Source: Myxococcales bacterium (GTDB taxonomy: Bacteria; Myxococcota_A; Bradymonadia; UBA7976; UBA1532). Taken from it: a stretch of DNA of 64,000 nt. Under the pieces are notes generated by a model. The model was not told the DNA's origin, searched no databases, and was given only the letters and a program-made list of their open reading frames with translations. Every line of letters starts with the position of its first letter. The first letter of the stretch is position 1. Made by a program: the position numbers and the translations under genes. The stretch spans positions 248,001 through 312,000 of the forward strand of contig JACKDP010000007.1 of assembly GCA_020633435.1 (NCBI GenBank), written 5' to 3'. This document shows positions 55,257 through 62,530 of this stretch, in pieces.

Positions 55257-56406
55257 CGGCCATCTGGGTCGCGTCGCCGGCGTCCCCGGCGGCGGGGCCC
55301 TGCTCGCCCAGGGGGTGGGAGCGGCCGGTGACCGTGACGACGGCCCCGGCGCGGGCCTCCTTGCTGCGGAGGGGGCGGGTGGTCAGCCACGACGTCCAGC
55401 CCAGGCGGGGGCCGGCCGGCTGGGTGGAGAGCCCCGGGCGCCGGCGGTGCACCTGGCCGGGATCCACCGCGAGGCGGAACGTGAAGGAGAAGGCGTTGCG
55501 CGTGTAGTAGCGCACCAGCTTCAAGAGCGCGTCCCAGCGGCGGCCGATGGGCAGGAAGTCGACGAAGACGTCCCAGTCCAGGGGGCCGATGTCGAGGCGG
55601 AACCCGGCCTGGGCGTCCCAGACGCGGCGGCCCGCGATGGCCGTCACGCCCAGGGCGTTGTGGCCCATCGTCGTCGACAGGGCGGTCCGCGCCTCGGGCT
55701 CCAGGTAGATCCAGTGCCCCTGGCACTGCAGGCCGTGGACGTGGAAGCCGAACTGGTGCTCCAGGATGCGCTCCAGGCCCCGCATCGAGCGGTCGTGGGC
55801 CCAGAAGAGGCCCGCGTAGCCGATGAGATCCTGGGAGAGCAGCAGGTGGTCGTCGCCCTCGGGATCGTAGTTGTCGGGGTAGTGGTTGAAGGCCTCCTGG
55901 GCCGTGTCGGTGTACAGCCCCGACAGCGCCATCAGGTAGCGCGAGAAGTCATGCTCGTGGGTGGGCCCGGTGTGCAGCGTGGGGCGGTGCTTCTGCTTGA
56001 GCCGCCAGAGCAGCGACACCAGGCGGTGGTTGAGCATGTCGATGAAGTCGCGCAGGCCCGTGTCCCCCAGGCGCACCCGATCGCGGATGAGCTGGGTGTA
56101 GAACAGGGGCAGCGGACCACGCACGCCGGCGAGGCCGAGGAAGTCGACCCGCATCACGGGCAGCCCGTTGTCGACCGGCTTGAGATCGATGCGCGACATG
56201 TCGCTGGGCGAGAAGCCCAGGCTGGCGTGGCTCTGGAAGCGCACGGGCTCCAGCTCCGGGTCTTCACCGGAGCCGGGGGTCTCCACGGGGCGTCCCGAGG
56301 TCCGTCGGGCGAGGTACTCCACCAGCTTCACGGTCTGGTAGAAGTTCATCCCCCATGCGGGCCCTAGAAATTCGCTGAGCTCGTCTCGGGGATCGAGGGC
56401 GGCCAT
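55246..56406 (-). CDS. tssG: T6SS baseplate protein TssG
   Basis: 386 residues. TssG/ImpH/VasB pattern: N-terminal FYQTVKLVEYLARR, VRFQSHASLGFSPSDM (the typical V-R-F-x-S start of domain 1), VDFLGLAGVRGPLPLFYTQLI, RDFIDMLNHRLVSLLWR and AGRRVWDAQAGFRLDIGPLDW. Together with TssF, TssE and TssK it builds the baseplate wedge. The start at 56406 overlaps tssF by 43 nt; ATG 56349 is an alternative but would remove the usual N-terminal residues. Confidence 0.93.
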   Translation of the reverse strand: MAALDPRDELSEFLGPAWGMNFYQTVKLVEYLARRTSGRPVETPGSGEDPELEPVRFQSHASLGFSPSDMSRIDLKPVDNGLPVMRVDFLGLAGVRGPLPLFYTQLIRDRVRLGDTGLRDFIDMLNHRLVSLLWRLKQKHRPTLHTGPTHEHDFSRYLMALSGLYTDTAQEAFNHYPDNYDPEGDDHLLLSQDLIGYAGLFWAHDRSMRGLERILEHQFGFHVHGLQCQGHWIYLEPEARTALSTTMGHNALGVTAIAGRRVWDAQAGFRLDIGPLDWDVFVDFLPIGRRWDALLKLVRYYTRNAFSFTFRLAVDPGQVHRRRPGLSTQPAGPRLGWTSWLTTRPLRSKEARAGAVVTVTGRSHPLGEQGPAAGDAGDATQMADGA

Positions 56407-58190
56407 AGGTGCCAGATGCCTTCCCGTTGCCGTGACACCAGCGCGAGCTGGGTGAAGACGTTGATGGACGCGTGCAGGCCGAAGTACTGCCGCAGCACCG
56501 CCCCCAGGAGGATCGGGCTGATCCCCGAGAAGCGGGCCTCATCGACGGTGACGGTGATGCGCTGCACCCGCACGAACCCCTGCCAGCGCTGATCATCGGC
56601 GCGCAGGGCGACGGTCTCCTTCTTCGCTTCGACGATGGACTGGATCTGGCGCTCCAACGACTCGTTCGTCGTGAAGGCGTAGACCCGCAGCTGCTCGCGC
56701 AGCGACTCGGCGAGCGCCGAGGCCACGTCGGGCAGGCCCGTGTGGCTGAGGCTCAGGTGCGAGATGAGGCGCCACAGCGACTCGCCCTGCATGGGCGGCG
56801 AGATGGGCTGCGTCGGCCGCGTCACCAGGCGGACCATGGCGTGCGGGCCCTCCTCGACGTGGAGCTGCTCGCCCTGGTCGAGGAAGGTGGCCAGATCGCG
56901 GTTGGTGCAGAGCGCGTGGACGCGGAGGGTCTCCTCCTTGGGCGGTCGGCGCTCCAGCCGGCGATCCACGAACGACATCCAGATGTCGGTGCCCGGCGTC
57001 CCCTCGACCCGGGAGGGGCGGCGGCTCGTCTGCCAGTAGACGGTCGAGCGCTCGAGGGAGTGCCGGTGCCCGAAGATGGGCTCGTAGAGCGGGATGTCGT
57101 CTTCGAGCGTCAGGCTGGGCGTGACGCCGAGGATGGAGTGGATCTCGGTGGTCCGCTCCCAGCGGGCGTCGGGAATCACGAGGTATTCCGAGGCCTTGCC
57201 CGTCGTGTTCACGGGCTCGCTCACCTGCCGGAACAGGTTGACGATGGGGGTGCAGCCCAGCGCGAAGGTGTCGTTGCGCACCGAGAGGCGCTTCGTGGGC
57301 GACTTCTCGAAGAGGAAGAGGAGCTCCAGCTTGTCGCCCGCGCCCCGGGTGTCCAGGTCGGGCACGTCGAAGAACAGGAACTTCTCGGGGAGCGCGAAGT
57401 ACTCCTGCAGCAGGCTGAACCCCGGGAGGCCCTGGGGGGCCGTGGGCAGCACCGCCTCGTCCTCGCCGAAGCCCACGGGCCGCACGCGCGACATCTTCGG
57501 GATGCTGCCGCGGGCGGGGGGCTGGCCGTTGGGCAGGCTCACGACGCCGAGCAGGCCCGTCGTCATGAGCTCGTAGAGCCCGCCGGTCAGGGCCTCGTCG
57601 CCGTTGAGGTAGAAGCGCAGCTCCTTGGGGCCCAGCACCGAGATGGGCTCGGAGGCGGTGCTCAGCTCGAGCCGCAGGACGGTGCGGACCTTGGCGAAGC
57701 GGGGCGTGTTGAGGAACGCGAAGGCGTTGGGCGCCTCGAAGCGCGTCGCCGTCACGCTCAGCGGCCACATCGTCACCGGGAAGCACGTCCGGAAGCGGCA
57801 GGTCCGCTTCTGGTAGCTCGTCTCGACGAAGAGGGGGGTGCCCACCGGCACCTCCTCCCCCGTGGTCAGCCCGGCCCCGCCCTCGTCGGGCAGGATCTGG
57901 GCGATGGCCATGGAGGGCACCGGCGCCTGGAAGTGCGGGTAGATCTGCGAGAGCAGGCCGCTGGTGATCTCGGGCAGCTCGGCCTTGAGATCGAGCTGGA
58001 GGCGCGCCGTCAGGAACGCCACGCTCTCGATCAGCCGCTCGACGTGGGGATCGGGGCTCTCCCCGGAGGACAGCTCCAGGCGGCGGGCCAGGCGGGGGTG
58101 CTGCTTCGCGAAGCGCATGCCCATCCGGCGCAGGAAGGTCAGCTCCTCCCGATACCGATCGAGGAGTGCCTCTTCCATGTCAGCGGCCAT
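56364..58190 (-). CDS. tssF: T6SS baseplate protein TssF
   Basis: 608 residues, the family's length. It starts with the TssF signature LLDRYREELTFLRRMGMRFAKQHP, continues with DPHVERLIESVAFLTARLQLDL and SGLLSQIYPHFQAPVPSMAI, and has LPEKFLFFDVPDLD and PTKRLSVRNDTFALGCTPIVNLF. TssF and TssG form the wedge of the baseplate that docks the TssB/C sheath. ATG 58190 has GGAG upstream and overlaps tssE by 11 nt; ATG 58178 is possible. Confidence 0.95.
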   Translation of the reverse strand: MAADMEEALLDRYREELTFLRRMGMRFAKQHPRLARRLELSSGESPDPHVERLIESVAFLTARLQLDLKAELPEITSGLLSQIYPHFQAPVPSMAIAQILPDEGGAGLTTGEEVPVGTPLFVETSYQKRTCRFRTCFPVTMWPLSVTATRFEAPNAFAFLNTPRFAKVRTVLRLELSTASEPISVLGPKELRFYLNGDEALTGGLYELMTTGLLGVVSLPNGQPPARGSIPKMSRVRPVGFGEDEAVLPTAPQGLPGFSLLQEYFALPEKFLFFDVPDLDTRGAGDKLELLFLFEKSPTKRLSVRNDTFALGCTPIVNLFRQVSEPVNTTGKASEYLVIPDARWERTTEIHSILGVTPSLTLEDDIPLYEPIFGHRHSLERSTVYWQTSRRPSRVEGTPGTDIWMSFVDRRLERRPPKEETLRVHALCTNRDLATFLDQGEQLHVEEGPHAMVRLVTRPTQPISPPMQGESLWRLISHLSLSHTGLPDVASALAESLREQLRVYAFTTNESLERQIQSIVEAKKETVALRADDQRWQGFVRVQRITVTVDEARFSGISPILLGAVLRQYFGLHASINVFTQLALVSRQREGIWHLWPPSIPETSSANF

Positions 58191-58662
58191 CGATCTCCAC
58201 CGTTCCTTGGCTTGCGTCGACCCGGACCCGGAAGGACACGGGCTCCCGGACCTCGTCGGCGACCAGGTACGCTTCGCAGGTGACTTCGGCCAGCATGTGC
58301 TTGCCGTCCACCGGGTTGACCATCACCCGGTGGATCTCGAGCCGGGGCTCGAACGCCGTGATGGCGGTCCGAACGGCCTTCGCCAACGTCTCCCGATCAA
58401 CATAGGAGGCGGGCATGAGGTGGGTGAAGTCCTCAAGCCCATAGTCCAGCACGGTGCCCGAGTGAGGACGCTTCGTGGCGTCCGTTCGGATACGCGCCGT
58501 GCTGCGGGTGTTGAAAAGCCACTCCAGATCCCGGACCACCGACTTCGCGAAGTCGTTGCGGGACAGGACACGCTTGGGGGGACGCTCGGGAGGGCCGTCC
58601 GGATCGTCGTCGAGCAGCCGGTCCAGGAGAGGAGCGCGAATGCGTCGACGGCGATCCGACAC
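58180..58662 (-). CDS. tssE: T6SS baseplate protein TssE (gp25-like)
   Basis: 160 residues. It resembles phage T4 gp25: APLLDRLLDD near the start, SVVRDLEWLFNTRS (the conserved E-W-L-L/F-N-x-R core), VLDYGLEDFTHL and IEHR-like RLEIHRVMVNP. TssE anchors the sheath to the baseplate. Its stop overlaps the tssF start; it begins 9 nt after the hcp stop, so it belongs to the same transcript. Confidence 0.93.
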   Translation of the reverse strand: MSDRRRRIRAPLLDRLLDDDPDGPPERPPKRVLSRNDFAKSVVRDLEWLFNTRSTARIRTDATKRPHSGTVLDYGLEDFTHLMPASYVDRETLAKAVRTAITAFEPRLEIHRVMVNPVDGKHMLAEVTCEAYLVADEVREPVSFRVRVDASQGTVEIDGR

Positions 58663-58671
58663 GGGATGCTA

Positions 58672-59184
58672 TCAGGCCACGGTGTTGGAGCGCAGGTCGT
58701 GGGAGACGGGGATCGCGGCGGCCGCGGTGCCCTTGCTCTGATCGACCGGCGTGTAGGTGTAGGTGCACTTGGCGTAGTTCAGCGAGAACGACACCGTGGG
58801 CAGCTCACCGGGGCCACCGGAGATCGACATGTGGGTGATGACGATGGCCTCGAGCTCCACCTTGAGGTAGGGCACGCCCATCTGCTCACCACCGGTGTCG
58901 CCGGCGGAGCGGTAGCAGGTCAGGGTGCCCTTCTCGATGTGCTTGCCGCTCCAGAGCAGCTTCAGCATCGGGATGTAGGCCTCGTCCAGCTCCTGCACCA
59001 TGTTGAACGTGCCGTGGTGGGCGCGCTCGATGGTCCCGCCGCCGGCCGCCGACCGAACGGGGTTGGTGGGCTGGGTGCAGGAGTGGTTGTAGGAGATGAT
59101 CTCCTGCTTCCCTTCCTGGCCCTTCATCAACGAGCTGCCTACTACGTCGGGGGCGTTGAACTTCCAGAACACGTTGACGGCCAT
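58672..59184 (-). CDS. hcp: T6SS tube protein Hcp (TssD)
   Basis: 170 residues from ATG 59184, with AGAGGAG 7 nt upstream, the strongest SD in the cluster, as expected for the most abundant component. The frame to 59244 is rejected. Hcp features: KFNAPDVVGSS at the N-terminus, IISYNHSCTQP, GTIERAHHGTFNMVQELDEAYIPMLKLLWSGK, YLKVELEAIVITHMSISG and the final SLNYAKCTYTYTP. Hexamers stack into the secreted tube. A hairpin in the leader may give it separate expression from tssC. Confidence 0.95.
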   Translation of the reverse strand: MAVNVFWKFNAPDVVGSSLMKGQEGKQEIISYNHSCTQPTNPVRSAAGGGTIERAHHGTFNMVQELDEAYIPMLKLLWSGKHIEKGTLTCYRSAGDTGGEQMGVPYLKVELEAIVITHMSISGGPGELPTVSFSLNYAKCTYTYTPVDQSKGTAAAAIPVSHDLRSNTVA

Positions 59185-59210
59185 GGGTGGCTCCTCTTTC
59201 CTTGGGGGAA

Positions 59211-59233
59211 GGCGCCTTTGTCTGCCAGGCGCC
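59211..59233. promoter_or_regulatory. Hairpin between tssC and hcp
   Basis: Perfect 7-bp stem (GGCGCCT at 59211-59217, AGGCGCC at 59227-59233) with a 9-nt loop, in the 91-nt gap between the tssC stop and hcp start. In the direction of transcription it precedes the hcp SD. It could mark an mRNA processing or attenuation site that lets hcp be made at a level different from tssBC. Confidence 0.5.
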
Positions 59234-59275
59234 CTCCTGTTCAAGTCGGCGGCAGCACCGTGCTACCGCTTCTGA

Positions 59276-60757
59276 TTACGCGGCCGGCGGCGGCAGGTTG
59301 GCAACCAGCCGAATGGACGCGGTCAGCTCATCGAGCTGGAAGTGCGGCCGCACATAAACCACGGCGCGGTACGCGCCGGGGCGTCCAGGAACATCATACA
59401 CATCCACCCGGGCCTCGCGAAGAGGATACTTCGCCTTGAGGCTCTGGCCCGCGTCATCAGCGCCGATGACGTACTGCATGATCCAGCGGTTGAGGAAGTT
59501 GGAGACCTCCTCGCGGGTCATGAAGGAGCCCACCTTGTCCCGCGCGATGACCTTGAGGTAGTGCGCGAAGCGGGAGGCCGAGAGGATGTAGGGCAGCTGC
59601 GCCGAGATCCGGGCGTTCGCGTTGGCGAAGTCCGTGTCGTAGCTCTTCGGCTTGTTGGCCGTGGGGGCCCCGAAGAACGTGGCGTAGTTGGTGCCCTTGC
59701 AGAAGACCAGCGGGATGAACCCGAGGTCCGCCAGCTCCTTCTCGCGACGATCGGTGATGGCGACCTCGGTCGGGACCTTGGTCGCGATGTCACCCTCGGC
59801 GGTCTTGAACTTGTGGAGGGGCAGCCCCTCCACCATCCCGCCACCCTCAGCGCCGCGGATCGCCGCGCACCAGCGGTGCATGGCGAAGGCGTTGGTGATG
59901 CGCTCACCGAGGGCCCACGAGGCGGCGCCCCAGCAGTAGCGGGAGCCGTCCGTGCCGTCGACGTCCTCCTCGAAGTCGAAGCCCTCGACCGGGCTGGTGG
60001 CCGCGCCGTAGGGCAGACGGGTCAGCATCCGGGGCAGGGTCAGGCCGACGTAGCGGGAGTCCTCCATGGAGCGGAACTGGTTCCACTTCTCCATGTTCTG
60101 CTCGAACAGCTTGGCCAGGTCGCGCGGCTCGCCCAGCTTCTCGAAGCTGTCGAGGCCGAACAGGTTGGCCGAGGCCGAGCCGATGAACGGCGCGTGGGCG
60201 GCGGCGGCGATGTTCGACAGGCCCATGAGCAGGTCGAGGTCAGCGTTGCTCTTGCTGAACTCGTAGCCGCTGACGAGCAGGCCGTAGGGCTCGCCGCCGT
60301 AGGTGCCGTACTCCTCCTCGTAGATCATCTTGAACAGGCGGCTCTGGTCGAAGTCGCTGGCGTTCTCGATGTCCGAGAGGAGCTCGGCCTTGGTGGCGTG
60401 CAGCGCGCGGAGCTTGAGGTGGGTCCCCGTCTCCGACTTGCTGACCAGGTACTTCATGCCCCGCCAGGTCGCCTCGAGGGCCTGGAAGTCGGGGTTGTGC
60501 AGGATCAGGTTGAGCTGGGCCGAGAGCGCCTTGTCCAGGTTGCGGATCTGGTTCTCGATCAGCTGGATGGCGTTCTTGATCGACTTCTTCTTCTCATCCT
60601 CGGGCGAGACGCCGGAGGTGAGGGCCTGGTCCAGCAGAGCCTTGAGCTCCTTGCTGGCCTCGGCCTTGTTGGTCTCAGCGATGACCGACGTGAGCAGATC
60701 GGTCCCGGACGCCGCCGCCGCAGGCGCCGCGGCCGCCTTTTCCTTCGGAGCTGCCAT
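59276..60757 (-). CDS. tssC: T6SS sheath protein TssC (VipB)
   Basis: 493 residues. Large sheath subunit: after an Ala-rich start comes LLDQALTSG, IDEMIQLIENQI-like KNAIQLIENQIRNLDKALSAQLN, the hallmark HNPDFQALEATWRGMKYLV, SQLFKMIYEEEYGTYGGEPYG type region, FLNRWIMQYV and the C-terminal FQLDELTASIRLVANLP. It pairs with TssB to form the contractile sheath. 38 nt separate it from tssB. The start is the first ATG of a consistent coding region. Confidence 0.97.
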   Translation of the reverse strand: MAAPKEKAAAAPAAAASGTDLLTSVIAETNKAEASKELKALLDQALTSGVSPEDEKKKSIKNAIQLIENQIRNLDKALSAQLNLILHNPDFQALEATWRGMKYLVSKSETGTHLKLRALHATKAELLSDIENASDFDQSRLFKMIYEEEYGTYGGEPYGLLVSGYEFSKSNADLDLLMGLSNIAAAAHAPFIGSASANLFGLDSFEKLGEPRDLAKLFEQNMEKWNQFRSMEDSRYVGLTLPRMLTRLPYGAATSPVEGFDFEEDVDGTDGSRYCWGAASWALGERITNAFAMHRWCAAIRGAEGGGMVEGLPLHKFKTAEGDIATKVPTEVAITDRREKELADLGFIPLVFCKGTNYATFFGAPTANKPKSYDTDFANANARISAQLPYILSASRFAHYLKVIARDKVGSFMTREEVSNFLNRWIMQYVIGADDAGQSLKAKYPLREARVDVYDVPGRPGAYRAVVYVRPHFQLDELTASIRLVANLPPPAA

Positions 60758-60795
60758 GAGCTTCTCCTCTTTCCTCAGGTGGTGCCGCGCGCGGC

Positions 60796-61299
60796 TTACA
60801 GCTTGCCCTTGAGTTCCTCGAGCTTCTTCTTCAGGTCCTCATCGGATCCGGTGGACCGGATCACCTCGTTGAGGGCCGAAGCGAGGTCGTCGTTCACGTA
60901 GATCTTCGCCAGCAGAGCGTTCAGAGCGTTGCGGCGCTCGTAGGTCTCGCGGAGCTTGTCCACCTTGGAAACGACGGCCATCGGCTCGAAGTCGCCGAGA
61001 CGATCGAACTTCAGATCCACCGGGATGTGCTCGCTGGTCGAGTCCAGCTTGTTGGGCACGGTGAAGCTGAGGCTGGGGCCGACGCTGCCGAGGACCTCGT
61101 CGAAGTTGTCCTTGTCGATCTGGACGAACTTCCGCTCCTTCAGCTTCGGCTGGTCAGCGTGACCCGCAAGGTCGGCCATGATGCCGACGATGAAGGGCAG
61201 CTCCTTGACCTCCATGGCGTCGCCGATCTCGACGTCGTAGGTGATCTGGACGCGCGGGGGTCGATTGCGCCCGATCTTGTGCTGAGTCTGGTCAGCCAT
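60796..61299 (-). CDS. tssB: T6SS sheath protein TssB (VipA)
   Basis: 167 residues, typical size. Characteristic segments: RNRPPRVQITYDVEIGDAMEVKELPFIVGIMADLAG, KLKERKFVQIDKDNFDEVLGSVGPSL, IPVDLKFDRLGDFEPMAVV and a C-terminal helix EDLKKKLEELKGKL. It forms the sheath with TssC. GGAGAAGG lies just before the ATG. A 147-nt leader with an 8-bp hairpin at its far end separates it from tssA, so tssB may have its own promoter. Confidence 0.97.
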   Translation of the reverse strand: MADQTQHKIGRNRPPRVQITYDVEIGDAMEVKELPFIVGIMADLAGHADQPKLKERKFVQIDKDNFDEVLGSVGPSLSFTVPNKLDSTSEHIPVDLKFDRLGDFEPMAVVSKVDKLRETYERRNALNALLAKIYVNDDLASALNEVIRSTGSDEDLKKKLEELKGKL

Positions 61300-61420
61300 A
61301 CCTTCTCCACTCGGCTCCGGGACCGGCCCCCAGGTGGAGGCCGATCAGGTTTCGTCGCGGCGCCCCAGCCGATTCGGAGCGTTCGCGAAGGACGCCGGGA
61401 CACCCCGACGCCGGAAGCAT

Positions 61421-61440
61421 GCCACGGACCGATCCGTGGC
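61421..61440. terminator. 8-bp hairpin after tssA
   Basis: Perfect stem GCCACGGA / TCCGTGGC (61421-61428 and 61433-61440) with a 4-nt CCGA loop, starting 6 nt after the tssA stop. No T-run. It may partly terminate or stabilise the tssM-tssA message ahead of tssBC. Confidence 0.55.
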
Positions 61441-61446
61441 GTCTCG

Positions 61447-62502
61447 CTAACGGGGCGCTTGCATGCCCAGCAGCGAGTAGATCGTGCCCAGGTCGCGCTG
61501 GTCCTGGACCAGCTCCTGGATGAGCTCGGCGAAGGTCATGTTCCCCCAGGAGACCGCCCGCATGATCAGGTGCGGCACGGGGCTGTGGGGCTCCTTCGAG
61601 AGCAGGTACTGCGCGGCCTCCGCCAGCCGCGCGTAGGCCTCGGCCCGGTTGCGGATGGGGCCGTGTCGCGTGCCGCCGCCGGTCGCGAGCTCCTCCTCGG
61701 AGCCCGGGGCCGCCTCGGCGGCCGCGGCAGCGTCAGGATCTTCCTCGGCCTTCTGGTCGAGGGCGCGGGTGACGAAGCCGTGGATCGAGGAGGCGATCTC
61801 CTTGAACTGCCACAGCGAGGCCATGGGCTGCCCGCAGCGCTTGTCGATGGAGGCCTCCAGCGAGGCGACCGACTCGATGAGGCTCGTGAGCTGGCCCTCG
61901 AGCTCCCGATAGAACTTCGCCGGGGTGAGCAGCACGCAGCTCATGTACTCGGAGGTGTTGACCTCGCCTTCCTTGGGCCGACCACCCTGGCGGTCGTAGA
62001 GGCTGGCCTTCTCCCAGTCGACCCAGTCGAGGATCTGGGGCTCCTGCGTCTGCGGCTCCGTGAGCGCGATGCGCTTGAGCTCCAGGGAGAGCTTCTCGTT
62101 GATCCACGCGATGGGCGACATGCGGGCGTCGAGGTCGCCGTCGTCATCGATGGCCGGGTAGGCCGTGTCCCAGAAGCGGTTGACCAGGGAGTCGACGAGC
62201 TGCAGGCCCTGGACGCAGCCCTCCAGGCCATAGCGCTTCAGCCAGGCCTCGGCGAGCCACGCCGCGACGCGCAAGTCCTTGGACTTGTTGCGCAAAATGT
62301 CGAGGCAGACGCGCTCGACCTCCACCCAGTCGGCCTTCTTGACGTCGGTGACCCAGACCCCCTGGGAGAGGTGCGGATCCTCGTGGCGCCGGGCCTCCTT
62401 GATGCGGTCGTACACGGCGCTGCGGCGCAGCGACTCGCCCGCAGGGAGCAGATCGGAGATGGGGCGGGTGAGGGCCGCCATGTCGACCGACAGCCGGCTC
62501 AT
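61447..62502 (-). CDS. tssA: T6SS protein TssA (ImpA N-terminal family)
   Basis: 351 residues. The ImpA_N domain is recognised by LTRPISDLLPAGESLRRSAVYDRIKEARRHED, WVEVERVCLDILRNKSKDLRVAAWLAEAWLKRYG and SLVNRFWDTAYPAIDDDGDLDARMSPIAWIN. The C-terminal part (AYARLAEAAQYLLSKEPHSPVPHLIMRAVSWGNMTFAELIQELV) is the typical TssA end for short-type members. TssA primes and coordinates sheath and tube polymerisation. It follows tssM by 28 nt. Confidence 0.9.
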   Translation of the reverse strand: MSRLSVDMAALTRPISDLLPAGESLRRSAVYDRIKEARRHEDPHLSQGVWVTDVKKADWVEVERVCLDILRNKSKDLRVAAWLAEAWLKRYGLEGCVQGLQLVDSLVNRFWDTAYPAIDDDGDLDARMSPIAWINEKLSLELKRIALTEPQTQEPQILDWVDWEKASLYDRQGGRPKEGEVNTSEYMSCVLLTPAKFYRELEGQLTSLIESVASLEASIDKRCGQPMASLWQFKEIASSIHGFVTRALDQKAEEDPDAAAAAEAAPGSEEELATGGGTRHGPIRNRAEAYARLAEAAQYLLSKEPHSPVPHLIMRAVSWGNMTFAELIQELVQDQRDLGTIYSLLGMQAPR

Positions 62503-62530
62503 CGTGAGACCTCCTGGTCAGGGCGGCCCA

